The notes under the pieces: generated by a model
Database searches by the model: none
The model's input: the letters and a program-made list of their open reading frames with translations, nothing else
What the model was told of the DNA's origin: nothing
Source of the DNA: Aselliscus stoliczkanus
Taxonomy: Eukaryota; Chordata; Mammalia; Chiroptera; Hipposideridae
Reading direction: 5' to 3'
Length of the DNA: 64,000 bases
Assembly (NCBI GenBank): GCA_033961575.1
Contig: CM066732.1
Span: forward strand, 77,032,687 to 77,096,686
Position numbers and translations under genes: made by a program
Part shown: one piece after another, positions 10,300 to 22,476 of the stretch
Numbering within the stretch: position 1 is the first letter of the stretch
How the letters are laid out: each line of letters begins with the position of its first letter

Positions 10300-13200
10300 A
10301 GAGACCTTGCACAGCCTTGCCCCATGAAGGATGCGCACAGCTGGGTCTTAGACCTGGACACTGTGGTGAGACACTTCGCCCCAACACAATGCTGCATCGG
10401 CCTCTTCTCTACACCCCTCACAAGGCAATGAGAAAATAACAACGTCAACTGTTCACCTCTTGCAGTCATGTAGCAAGAGGACTGGTTTTAGAAATATCAA
10501 AGAAATGGCTTTTCTATTTGTACCAATTTTCATTTGAATTTTGGAGGATTTGTTCATAATAACTTTTCACCAGGTCCCAAAATACACTCTCCTGACATTG
10601 CTTGCCTTTTATACTTGGAATCTTGGTAGGACTGAGGAATCTGTGCTGAGGTTAAAAGACAGAAAGTAGAATAGGTAAGGGGCTGCTGCCGCTGCTGTTA
10701 CAATGGAAAACTGGATTTATCTGCTCTGGACTAAGGGTTCAGCACTCTGGGTCAGTTCTAACTGGTCTCCCAGAATAAATATGCTTTAGGGTTGCTGGGT
10801 CTGGTGGTGCTACTGGCAGCAGCATCTGAGGCTCACTAGGACAGGGGCTTGCTCCTGAACATGAATTCATTCTCTGCCAGGTGCAGAAAGCAAACAGGGA
10901 GGTAAACAAATACAAAAAGACTCCATTTGTTCCAGCATGGTGCAGGGTGATGGAATGAGTGTGTACGGTGCATGTGTGCCACTGCGCCTCTCTTCCTGAC
11001 TTCAAAGGATCTCAGTTCATGTGCATGCCCTTCCATTTTATCAGCATTAAAAATGACATGACAACCAACGAGGTCTGGTTGCAGAAGCTGTAAGTAAGCT
11101 GTCACCCTCTCCCAAAACTCCATGGAAATATGGAATATCTAACTATCTCTGAACAAGCTCAAGGTTCTAGATTAATGAAGGGCATTAACAAGGCACTGAT
11201 GTGAGGAAGTACAACCCACTTACAATGTCACTGTACACTGTTCAATGGATCCTGAAGAAAAATTAACAGAGGCAATGATAAGGAAGGAAAAAAAAAAGGA
11301 AATGTAACCGGATTTTAGATGGTAATTTCAAATGGCATAAAAATGTTTAGCAATTTTCTCTCCAATATCATAAGGTAATTATTTAGTAATATAAAACCAA
11401 AAAGCTATGAAAAATTGATCAGGCAAATAATGGGCTCAAAATTTATAGGCAACATGTCTCCACATTTAATATGAGATTGTTTACCTGTCCATGAAACAAA
11501 TATATCCAGGGTAAGTCACTGTCTTCAGTGACGCTCAGACGCAAAATCTTTAAGCCCTTATTACTCTGACTTCACCCGTACAAAGAGAACTTCTTGCCTT
11601 AACAGAAAAGATCCCACTTTGTGAATGTGGCAAAGCCAAGCCCTCAAAGCAACAAAAACAGCTCATAATATTTCAGTGAAAACAATGCATTTCTAATTAA
11701 AACTCCTCCACAGCAACCTTTGGCTCCCACATTCCTGAAACATACCGAGAACTCTCGATCTGAGAAGATGAAAAATCAATAAAAAGCAGATCAACAATGC
11801 TGAGGTATTGAATTGGACCTACATGTTCTGTTTGAATCTCCGACTCATAAAACAGTATTACAAAACAAGCATGTACCACTCAGCAGGAAACTCGACAATC
11901 TAATCATCTCCCCTATTCTGAGGCCAGCCAATTTATAATATGTTCTGGAGGTTACTCTTCTTGCAACTTGAAACAGCAGCTTTTGTATCTGCCACAATGT
12001 AGCACAACCTATTGTGCTTCAACGAAAAGAAAAAAAGATAAATAAGGAATCATAAAAGGCTTTATGAAAGCACAACTAATTTGCGTAATCATGAATCGTA
12101 GTTGTTAAGTATTAAAGCACAAGTGCGTATTCTTTTAAAATGAAGGAGTGGATGCTATATTTTATTAGCATGGCTTTTTGCTGTTGTATTTTCTTTTTCC
12201 ATTATTGGCATGTGTGATTTTTTTATTGAATAACTTTTGCAATTTTTAAAAAATAAAATATATAACATTTTCTGTGTTGACACAGTCTCTGCTTTCAATG
12301 AAAGCAATCGAAGCCACAGTATCACAATTCCTTCTCATACAGGCATATGCCTATACTTAGTAGTCACTGTCTACTGTGTGTTAGTATGAAGTCTGAACTC
12401 ATGGAAACAAAAGTCCTACAAAACTTCTGTCAATCGCAAACAGTAGAAATTGCATGAAGATTATTCGCCCACAGTCTGTCAGTTTATTTAAATTCAATTC
12501 CACTAAAAATCAAATGAATAAAATTTAATCCTACTCCACCTCGTTAATGCACATTGGACACACCTATGAAAGAAAAACAAAACAAAACCCTCTTTGACAC
12601 TAAATATCACCAGGGTATTTATTCAAAGTTACATTTGGCAGTTTTACTGTCACCTTCAAAGCAGATTAAGGGTTTACTGCTATAACACTCAGGCAGAAAG
12701 GGTGCGATTTTTAGCTTGCTTGCTTTATAACATGAGCATCTTTTAAAGAACAGGAAAATCACTGCCCATATTCACACTTCCTGCCCAGGCTGCTGTTTTA
12801 CACCCTCATACGGCGCTTCAATATGGAAAGCGCATCTTCCACACATAGAGTACCAATGGGTGAGAATGTAAACGAAAACTAAAGCACATCCCTCTAGTGC
12901 TGCCAGCCCTGTGCACGCCTCCCACTGTGCCAGCGAGGCGGTAGGGAAGCTCTGCACTTGGCTTTCTGGCCTAGGATGACGTTTAATTTACAGGCGTAAA
13001 AGGGAACAAATGCTCTCATCTGTTGGACAAACAGCCCTGGTTAGTAAAATCCCCAAAATGTCCTAAGCCAGTTCTAGGGATATGATGAACCCATTGAGGG
13101 AAATGTTACCTCTAGGTGTAAATGTATTCCGACAGAAGTAATAGCCCTAACCTGCAGTATATGTTCAGTTTGAGTTGCCTAGGTCCCTAAAGCCAGATTT

Positions 13201-13639
13201 TGGGGGAACTTCCTGGGAACCAAACAGCCTCCCTCTCAGACTCATATGAAGGCACTTGTGCAGCGTCTCCATGTCAGGTCTACAGCGTGCATGGAAATAA
13301 AAACTGCGGTGGGGGAAGAGAGGGTATGATGTGAGAGGCAGAGAGAAAAAGGGAAGGACACATGTGCACTGGTCACTCCATTGAGGTTTTCCACTAAGCT
13401 GGGATCCAATAATATTCCAAGGAACACAATGGGCACTGCCAGTCTAACAGGTCAAGTGGGTGTCAGCAGGAAGAGTTCTGAGCGCAGTTGAAGACTGTCA
13501 TACAATTTGGTTCCTAAGTATGTTTGTATAATGAAGCAAGCGATGGGTAGGATTTAGAGTCAGGAACCGTGGATGTGGAGTCAAGTGGTCCACGTTATCA
13601 TTTCTGTGCTGGTTTTCCTCCTAACGTGGTTCCCTCTCA
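10300..13639. other. Long unique noncoding stretch
   Basis: No gene, RNA or clear repeat in about 3.3 kb. It contains a poly-A run near 11288 and a CpG-enriched patch at about 12770-12990 (separate finding). Open frames at 10739-11123 and 11697-11879 on the minus strand show no domain or plausible splice context. Confidence 0.45.
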
Positions 13640-13900
13640 GGTCCTCCCAGACTCCTGTCTCTGTGCCTCTCGGGCTGAAGTACACCAAGGGCCAGCCCCT
13701 CACCCTCTGTCTCCTGGCCCTCCTGAGCGTTCCCGGCTATTCCCAGGGTTTTAAATATCCTCTTCATGTCAGTCTCTCCTAAATGTATCTCTCTAGCCCA
13801 GATGATGCCTCTGATCCTCAGACTCAAATATCTCGCTGCCTTGCTGACATCTCCATAATGTTTCAAGTCTTCTCCAACTTAACATGTCCGAAACGGTTCT
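13640..13900 (+). mobile_element. L2 LINE fragment, 5' piece of a split copy
   Basis: The text 'ctctagcccagatgatgcctctgatcctcagactcaaatatct' and 'cttgctgacatctccataatg' then 'caacttaacatgtccgaaacgg' follows the L2 3' region upstream of its terminal part. The match is interrupted at about 13900 by an L1 fragment and resumes near 14870, so one L2 was split by insertion. Confidence 0.7.
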
Positions 13901-13904
13901 CCGT

Positions 13905-14720
13905 GTTTTTGTTTAAAAGCAGATTTTGTTTTTAGAACAATGTTAGGTTCACAGCACAAAATTGGGAGGAAGGTACAGAGATTTCCCACGTGCCTCCTAC
14001 CCCGACACATCCACAGCCTCTTCCATTATCAATATCCATCAGCAGAGTGGTATAAATGGTATAATCAATGAATCTACATTGACACGTCATTGTCACTCTG
14101 AGTCCATAGTTTACCTTGAGGTTCCCTCTTGGTGTTGTACCTTCTCTGGGTTTGGACAAATGTATAACGACATGTATGCACCATTATAGTATCATACAGA
14201 GTATTTCTACTGTCCTAAAAATCCTCTGTGCTCGGCCTATTCATCTTTCCCACCACCACCTCAACCCCTGGTAACCACTAGTCATTTTATTATCTCTGTA
14301 GTTTGGCCTTTTCCAGAATGTCATATACTGTACTGTGGTTGGAATCATACAGTATATAGCCTTTTCAGATTGGCTTCTTTCACTTAGTAATATGCATTTC
14401 CTCCATGTCTTTTCATGGCTTGATAGCCCATTTCTTTTTAACATTGAATCATATTGCACTGTTTGGATGTATCACAGCTTATTTACCCATTCACCTACAG
14501 GAGGACATCTTGGCTGCTTCCAAATTTTTGGCAATTATGAATACATATCCCTGTGCAGGTTTTTGTGTGGACATAAGTTTTCAACTCGTTTGGGTAAATA
14601 CCAAGGAGCGTGATGTCTGGATCCTTTGGTAAGAGTATGCTTAGTTTTGAAAGAAACCACCAAACTGTCCTCCAAAGTGGTTGCAAATGGCTCTGCAAAT
14701 CCCCGTATTGCAAAGCTGTC
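13905..14720. mobile_element. Ancient L1M LINE fragment nested in L2
   Basis: Long recognisable L1M phrases occur in order, for example 'ttaggttcacagcacaaaattgggaggaaggtacagagatttccc', 'ggcttctttcacttagtaatatgcat', 'catggcttgatagcccatttc' and 'gacataagttttcaactcg'. Similarity is clear to about 14720 and fades before L2 resumes. Overlapping open frames on both strands are chance frames within the repeat. Confidence 0.8.
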
Positions 14721-14869
14721 TTCCTTCCCTCCTCTCCCACATAGTAAACAGATCCACCATTGGCCCGATAATTCAAGCTTAGGAGTCACTTCGCTTACCC
14801 TCCCCAATAGGCAAGTGCCCAATAGCTTATATGAATTCTATTTGTAAAGTTTATCTTGATCCATTTCAC

Positions 14870-15423
14870 ATTTCACTATGTCCACTGGCCCTGCCTGAGT
14901 TCAGCTCACAGTTCCCTCTCTTGGGGTTGTGTTCCAGAGCATCCTAACTCCTGTCTTTGTATGCCCCTCTCTCCTTTCCCCTCTACAACCTGTTCTAATT
15001 GTAGACAAAAGAATGGCCTTCTTAAAACATAAAGTGGATGTCACCACCCTATTTAAAAACACTTTCATGGATTTCCATGGTACTTAACATAAAACCCAAA
15101 GACTCACCTACAGTGACCATCCTCTTTCTCCAAACGTAGCTTGCACCATTTTCCTGCCTGTTCATTCAACTAGGGACATGCTTATTTCCCTTCAGTTTCT
15201 CAAAACTTTTCATGTCTCCTCACCTGGAGACTTTTTATTTTTTTCCTGGTTTCTCTCTTGCAATTCACTTTCCCTACCCCAGTGCCCCCTTACTCTTCAG
15301 TTCTCTACATAAATGCCACTTTTTCAGAGAAGTGAGATCACCTTATCTAAAAAGGTTTTCCCTGGTGAGCCCCTATCTCGTTCTCTTATTGCCATGATAG
15401 AACTGACACAATTTATCAGTTTG

Positions 15424-15471
<48 letters not shown>

Positions 15472-15615
15472 GTGTATGATGTGGCTCTCCCAGAATGGAA
15501 GCCCAGTCAGGGCAGACACTGTATCTCATTTATCACCGAATCCCCCGCCTTCAACATGGTGCCTAGAACACAACAGACACCGGACATGACATGTTGAATG
15601 AATGAATGAATGACT
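14870..15615 (+). mobile_element. L2 LINE 3' piece of split copy
   Basis: This continues the L2 interrupted at 13900. The piece ends in the canonical L2 tail ('tggtgcctagaacacaacagacac', then TGAA units at about 15596-15611). A TG microsatellite (15425-15476) has expanded inside it. Confidence 0.8.
15425..15476. repeat. (TG)n microsatellite inside L2
   Basis: A near-perfect alternating TG run with one GC step at about 15466. It is likely polymorphic and able to adopt Z-DNA. Confidence 0.95.
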
Positions 15616-16197
15616 TTGCATTATTCGTTTCACCCTGCTTCGCATCCTTGTTCTCATCTCTCGAAGGAAGAAACAATCCTAATACTACCACTTTTCCAGG
15701 GTTGTTGGCAAAATAAAACAAAAGGGTTTTTTGTAACAGATTAATGATTGTTTTGCATCTAATTCAAAAAATATCTTTCTACCATTCTGGTGCCCATTTC
15801 TTTTTCTCTTGCTTTGAGTACATTCCTTGACAAAGTAACCCTATTTTGTCATTCCACTGTTTTAATCCATCTTCTCCTTAGTTGTTTATAGTTTGAGTTT
15901 ACCCCCACCATTCTAGAGATGCTGTTCTGCAACTGGTGACCATTAAAATTAAACTTATAATACTGGGAGTACTTTTTTTGCTCTTTACATTTTTTTTCAC
16001 TATTTTGGCAGTACTGACTCTTGACCATCCACAGTTTCTATGTACCCATGTTGCTGGGATTCTGCTTCCCAGGGTCTTTGGTCTCATTCCCTGGAGCTCT
16101 TCTCTCACTCCCTTCACACATTCCTCCCTCCTGTTGTTCTTTGGCTCCTCCTCCTACTTCCTCTTTCCTGCTGACAGCCCACCCACTACCTCTCCAG

Positions 16198-16198
<1 letters not shown>
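15616..16198. other. Noncoding stretch, pyrimidine-rich at right
   Basis: No confident repeat or gene. The right half (about 16080-16200) is CT-rich and grades into the CT/CA microsatellite. It may include further diverged L2 sequence. Confidence 0.4.

Positions 16199-16252
<54 letters not shown>
16199..16252. repeat. Compound (CT)n(CA)n microsatellite
   Basis: A CT run (16199-16223) passes directly into a CA run (to 16252). One half is polypurine-polypyrimidine and the other alternating purine-pyrimidine. Frames crossing it on both strands encode only low-complexity peptides. Confidence 0.97.
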
Positions 16253-16254
<2 letters not shown>

Positions 16255-16439
16255 ACCACGCTCCACATCTGAGCCCCTATCTGTAGCTCTGACCTCTTTC
16301 TTCAGGGTCTGTCTCACATTTCAAAGTGCCTTAATAGCCCCCCCTCCCCTCCCTGGGATATCCTGGTGATATCTTACTGTCCCTACATGAGCTTATCATT
16401 TCATCCTCCAAAACAGGCCCTCCTTCTTCCTTTCCTGTA

Positions 16440-17220
16440 TTATTTTACAGGAAAGTAATAATGGCAACAACTCTCCCAATTAGGCAAGCTTGAAGTCATC
16501 GATTTCTGAACTCCCTTCTGCCTCTTACTTTTCATGGCCAAGGATGCGTGTGGTTACTTCCACCTCCTCCTTGCCAGGTCACAGCCTCTCTGCTCTAAGG
16601 AACAGCAACAGACTCAAAATGGGGCTTCATCGCTTCTCCTCTGATCCACTGCATATGCCACTGTCAGGTTAATTTTCCTAAAGCTCAGGCTTCATCACGT
16701 CACTCCTCAGAAATCTTCACGGCCCCCTATTGCTTAATAATTTTACATGTTCCAAGCTGACACAGTGTGCTGCACAATGGATTCTCGGTCTCTCTTTCAT
16801 CACCCTCTAGTCCACTCCTCCTCTACACGCCATGCTAGGCCTCACTCAAATATTACTTCCCAAGCACAAACAGCGCTCCTATTTGTCTGTCTGGGCTCAA
16901 GTTTGTTCATCTCAGAAATACCCGCCTTTATTACCTCAGCCAGTGAAAGCTCTCCCTGCCCAGTTTTCATGGTCCCTCTGGAAATGCTACCTCCTTCCAT
17001 GGGCCTTTTTCGGCCATCTTGGCTAGATTCAAGCTCTCTCTTCTCTGATACAGATGGCGCTTTGATTAGACCTTTCTCATGGTATTCTTCTTATTTGCCT
17101 TTGTGTGTGGATTATGGTTCTTTTCCCCTAAGCAACCGGAAACTCAGCTTCATAACTCTTGTATCAATTACCAGTGCTTTATCTATAGTGAATGCTGAAT
17201 AAATATCTGCTGAATTAAAT
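16440..17220 (+). mobile_element. L2 LINE 3' fragment
   Basis: L2 phrases run in order: 'caggcttcatcacgtcactcctcagaaatcttc', 'ctaggcctcactcaaatattact', 'ggtccctctggaaatgctacctcc', ending 'tgctgaataaatatctgctgaatta'. The 151-codon frame at 16747-17202 lies wholly inside and is not a gene. Confidence 0.75.
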
Positions 17221-17690
17221 CCATTCATTTAATAAATCTATAATTGCAGACCTACGAGGTACAGCAATACAAAAGAACAGGTAAGTCTTCGCTCTAGTTG
17301 GAGAGGGAGAGATGGACAACAAACAACATCAAAAGCCAAGTAATTACAGAATATACCATATACCAATCGATGTTACAGAAAACAAATTAGACAAAGGGGA
17401 TGGGAAATGCAGGGACTAAGGGGTGTTCCTTTGTTTTAGGGTGATTTAAAAAGATGGTCGATGACATGAGATTTGAACAGAGACTTGCACAAAGTAAGGG
17501 GGTCAGAAATGCAGCTTTCCAGAAGAGGAGATTCCAGGAAATAGAAGAGCAAGGCCAAACACCCTACATTACAACCAGGCTGGGCACTTTGATGACACAG
17601 CCCTGACTTGGGAGAGATGCCACCAGGGTGGTAGTGGGAAGCAGACCATGTAGACCCTTAAACTTGAAAGACAGATACAATATATCAGGG
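17221..17690 (-). mobile_element. L2 LINE 3' fragment, opposite orientation
   Basis: It reads as the reverse of an L2 end: 'ccattcatttaataaatctataattg', 'tagttggagagggagagatggacaacaaacaac', 'gacatgagatttgaacagagact', 'ccagaagaggagattccaggaaatagaagagcaaggcc'. It abuts the previous L2 tail to tail. Confidence 0.65.
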
Positions 17691-20044
17691 GTTATTATTC
17701 GATACTTCATGGTTAACTCATGAGCACTGTTCTGGAACCAAAGATATTTCGAAACTAAACTTACGTCACTCTTTTAGTACATTACAAAAAGTCCACCCTC
17801 AGTTTAATATGGAATTTAAAAGAGGAAATTACTTAGCACTGCTGTTTTCCACAAAAGGGTTACTTTGCTAGATGTAAAGTGCAAAAATAAATGTTCCTTG
17901 CTTCTGATCAAACTGTTTTTTAAATAGCTGAAGAGGTGACTACAAAAAAAAAAAAAAAGCATAATTCAGTAATAGGATATCTTAGATGAAATTCTCAGTT
18001 CACTCATATTTTAAGTCCTTTTAAAAATGACTATAATTTGCTCTACCAAAGATATTTAAATATTTCCCTCTAGCCACTTGTAAATCTCATTTCTAATCTC
18101 AAAGCTCCTGTAATCAAGTCCTTGATAGTTTAAATAAAGCCTCCATTTGGGATTAAACTGCTATTGATATACACACTTATTTCTGATTTTATGTGATATA
18201 TGAGTGAGTATATCTGAAATGCTTATCAAATAATCATAATTAAATGTATAATTTCAGAAAGATGATCCACTAATTTTAACTATTATGTCTGGGACTTGGT
18301 TAAGGGAATAAAGAAATGCGAAACAAAAATTTAAGTGGGCAATTATATTTAAAAAATAATAATGTGCTATGCATGCTAAGAAAAGAAAAATCAGCACTCT
18401 TACATTAGGAGAAAAAGCAAATTTATTCTTTAGCTTCTCTGGCCCAGAATTCTGGAAAACTCTGTTGTTATGTACAAATGGAACCCTCTCTTCCTTCCTT
18501 AGATGTAAGAAATTTTTCAACGTGTTCCAATTATTTTAGACTCCTCCTAGGCAATATTGGGAGAGTTTGAATTTTCTTCACCTCTTCAAATTTAACCACT
18601 GGAATAAATACCTCAAAACACACTGAGGATTCATCTGAGAGCATAAACAAACCAAGCATGAAGTCTCCCAATAGGAGGCCAAAGCGGCTTGAAAATTGCT
18701 GAACAGTATCGAGAAAGTGATATTCTTTGTCTCTATTCTTTTCAGTGAAATGTCTACTGAGTTTGGTCTGGATTGATGAGGTAACTAACACCTTGAAAGT
18801 TTAAAGGTTAGATGAAGAAAAATTATACTGTAAAAGTGGGAATCCAGAGGCTCAGCTGAGGAGCGGCCATATCTGTCAAAAATCGGCTGGGCTCCAGAGC
18901 ATACTGAGACACAGGCGTTTGGGTTTTGCTAGACTGTACTCTGACCGAGCTGATGAGTCAACTTACTAGTCAACATCTAGTCAAGCAACACTCCTGGAGA
19001 GTTTCAGAACCGAAAACTTGGGAGACAATTATTTTCCCTTCACATTATAGAAGAAGCATGGAAGCTCCGTGAGGTTTACGGAATGAACAGCCTAGTGTCA
19101 CAACCAAATGCAGTCTGCTTTCTGTCAGCCCAGAGCTGCCTTTGCTTAAATAAGTGATGTGATTAATTGTTTGACTGAACACTGTCAGCCTCTGTGGTAA
19201 TTCAGTAACACAGTCAGTTCTGCAAGTCTTAGTAGCAGCTCAGAAAGGAAGGCATGCTTTGGGTTGTGATTAGCAGAGGGAAAAATATCAAGAGAAAGCT
19301 GAGGATGCTGGGAGGATGGGACAATTTTTCAAGCAGGAATTTTGGGACTGTGGGAAAATGCTACTCACAATGGGCAGCCTTTTAACTTTCTATTTCCCTG
19401 CATGATTTGCATCTACACCAGAGCGTCACCCAGTCCATATATGGCTTTATAAAAATCAGGAAAATATGTTTCCTCTTCAAGTAAAAGGAGTTTACATTAT
19501 TATGTGTCACACCATTTGGACAACCATACGTGCGGCCAGGTGGTTCTGCCTGGCGTTGCTTCCCAGAGCCCAAATGAGATGTGTGTCCTGGCTGCTGACA
19601 CCAGCATATCTGCCCTACACTCTCCCTTGCTCATCTACACCATTAGAACGTGGGGCACATGGGCTGCCACTCATCACTCATACGCTGTGACTCCCTGGAA
19701 GGTGGCACTTTGCTCAGTATGACACCTGAACATCCATATGTGGCCATCCTCTCTGGGGTAGAAAGAACAAAATTGAGAACACAAATCCAAGTATGGCTTC
19801 AGGGATTTGGGTGAATTCTAACATGGAGAGGGCCAAGAGCAAGGAGATTTTGTAAAAAAAAAAAAAAAAATCAAATTTTAAAATAAATGATCTTTGTTGG
19901 CCTTTTGTAGGTGTCAATTTTCATGAGACAAAATATACTTAGACAATTGAGCATTTTTAATGTGTTGATTAGGAGAAAAGAAGATAAAACTTCACTCCCA
20001 AATATTAATACAAAACATGAGAAATAAAATTATTCTATTTCAAA
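17691..20044. other. Unique noncoding stretch
   Basis: No gene or recognisable repeat. Poly-A runs occur at about 17943-17959 and 19855-19870. Minus-strand frames at 18254-18520 and 18531-18791 have no domain. Confidence 0.45.
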
Positions 20045-20088
20045 GTGTGTGTGTTTGTGTGAGTGTGTGTATAGTGTGTGTGGGGGGG
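20045..20088. repeat. Impure (TG)n repeat
   Basis: TG units interrupted by TTG, GAG and ATAG, ending in a run of seven or eight Gs at about 20081-20088. Confidence 0.85.
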
Positions 20089-21265
20089 TAACCAACAAAT
20101 CTAGAGGTCTGACTTTCGCTAAGATTATGCACAGCCAAAGGTTTCCGAAGTTGCCTTTAGGCCATGAATATCGGTGGCTATGTTTGTGATGGGATGGGTT
20201 CCGAGCATCTTCCCGGTGATTACTCAAGTGTGGAGCATAAATTATTACCCCAGGCAAGCACCGACTTAAATGAAGTAGTTTTCGGAAAGTAGAATGTGAT
20301 TAAACTATGCATTTCATTCAAAACATCTCCTGTTTAGCCAATCTCCGTGGCTCTTGGTGTCTCATCTTCGGGAAGATGGATTCTCGGTGATAATTTGGGA
20401 TGCTGCAGAATTTTACACAAAGATGAGGCAAAGCATGTGAGGAATCTATAAGAGATTCTCATCACCAACCCAGCTAAGAAAAGCTGTCTATATGTGAGAG
20501 CATTAGGACGAGTCTTTGGATTTCATTTTTTAGTGATACAAATTTACACCTATTTACCTCTCCAATGGTACTATTTACTAACCCTGTAAATGAATCAATT
20601 CTATTTACCAAAAGCAGGAGTTTCCATCTTTATTTTCAATGGTTCTTTGCTTTTAATAAAGATGACTCGAGCTTCAGATGAACTGGATTTCCTGCTTCTT
20701 TGCTGCATCTGGGCCACAATGAAATGAAGTCCACGAAGGGCCAGCAGAGTCACAATTCCTCTTGTCTTGATCTGGGTTCAACAGGCCCTGGGCTACATTT
20801 ATTTCTCTCAGTTACAGGCATACGCTAGGCTGACAGTTCAATAAAGATCTCTAGAATCCTTTTCACCAGTCTAAACTATTTTACTAACAACGTATCCTTC
20901 TCCTAACGATGGTTTACTGACCAGGTGTTTTAACCCAGGGAAACCTTGAACGTGATATGGTGACTCCTTTCAAATTCAAACCCTTCTGAGCATTATCCAT
21001 CTCCCCACGCACATTCACAAATGTATGGAATTAATTTTTATAAATGTATTTGAATGAGGAGCCCCCATGCCTGTGTTATTCTGCTATCCATCCGTACCAG
21101 CTATTTTTATCTTTAGGTTAGGCATTTGGCCATTACCCAGGGCTTCCTGTCCATCAAGCTCTTTAAAACTCACAGTGGGAAGAAAGAACAGAATTAGTGC
21201 CTTGTTCCTTTCATGAGGCAGTGTTCCGAAGGAAAAGAAAGGACCAGACAAGCACAGATTGCCAT
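20089..21265. other. Unique noncoding stretch
   Basis: No repeat or gene is recognised. The segment of about 20140-20440 retains several CpGs and has non-repetitive texture. It is a possible regulatory block, judged by impression only. Confidence 0.35.
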
Positions 21266-21269
21266 TTGG

Positions 21270-21340
21270 TCACCAAATATTTAGTGACTGATGCTGTGGG
21301 CCAGATACTACTCTAGTCTCCGGGAATAGGCAGAGGAACC
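21270..21340 (-). mobile_element. Short L2-like 3' end relic
   Basis: 'accaaatatttagtgactgatgctgtgggccagatactactctagtc' follows the reverse complement of the L2 terminus. It immediately precedes a plus-strand L2 fragment. Confidence 0.5.
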
Positions 21341-21650
21341 ACAGTGTTTATTAGCCATTTCCTCAGCTCTATCTCCCTGCCACTCACTATTCACAACCAT
21401 AAAACCATGCCATCCATGACAATCTCCATATTCCTTTCTTGCTTAATTTTTCTCCATAGAATTTCTTACCGTCCACCATACCACATTATCCCCTTATTTA
21501 TTTTATTTAATGTCTATCATCCCTTACTGAAATATAAGTTCCATAAAGGTAGAACTTTCTGTCTGTTGCGTTCACTGTTATACTCCCAATGCCTAGAAGT
21601 AGTGCCTGGCACACAGTAGGCATTTAATACATATTTGTTGAATTAAAATA
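21341..21650 (+). mobile_element. L2 LINE 3' end fragment
   Basis: It has the typical L2 tail: 'gaaatataagttccataaaggtagaactttctgtctgttgcgttcactg' and 'tgcctggcacacagtaggcatttaatacatatttgttgaatta'. Confidence 0.85.
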
Positions 21651-22476
21651 TACCACAAAATTACCTAGTGCAATGTGGAAAAATATATAAAGCTCCTGAA
21701 ACATGAACCATTTTTAAAGGGCTGACTATTGGTGGGAGGGGCACTCCTGGTGGGAGTGATCTGGAAAGCTGGAGGTCAGTCATAGCTGACTTCTGATGGA
21801 GAAGAGGAGCATATTTTGATAAGGGAAGAAAGCTGCTCAAGAGAGTAACTCGGTTCATGCAGTGGCCTGGTGACAGGGAATCCTGTGAAGGGCCAACCAG
21901 TTCCGTATACAGTTTTGTGATCCTATAGTTACCTTTCTAATGGTGAAGCGCCGTAAGCTCCCATGACGTGACTCTTGACCTGATAGAGAGTATGATCTGT
22001 CATCATTCACCATTAGGTTAAGTGTCTGCTGTGTTGAGGGCATTTTGTGTGCTGGGCATGGAGCACACTGACATAGCCTTTAGAACTTCATGAAAGCTTA
22101 GGTCCCAGTTCATTCACTAGTTTCTCCATCTGTTTTTGCAGAGGTCGGCGACATTTGGTGATTCCTTTGCTCAGGATAACAGAGGTGATAACTCTGTAGC
22201 TGTACAGTCCTAGTAAAATATTATCCTGGGTTTTCTGTTCAAGGAAAACCCAACACAAAATGCACGGATGAGGACAACCACACCCACACTGATTTAGGTT
22301 CCAAGCAGGCCAACCGATCCTGCAGGAGGAGCCACCAGAACACCTACAGTGAAGGAGAACTTGTGCTGCTCATTTTTTTCTAAATGATATCAAAGCCCCA
22401 TACAATTGACATAGTTTAATATCCTAGTTAAGCCTAACTTTGTCATTTACCCACAGCTTTTTGTTGTTAAAATATA

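Noticed and set aside
16038..16286. Frames across the CT/CA microsatellite
   Set aside because: They encode only Ser-Leu, Thr-His or Arg-Glu low-complexity runs.
16747..17202. 151-codon plus-strand frame as a gene
   Set aside because: It lies inside an L2 3' fragment and has no domain.
17619..17637. CTCF-like core (gccaccagggtggtag)
   Set aside because: Only a partial match to the CTCF motif, and it falls within diverged L2 sequence.
21264..21278. 15-bp odd palindrome ATTTGGTCACCAAAT
   Set aside because: Short, overlaps the edge of an L2-like relic, and is within chance expectation for 64 kb.
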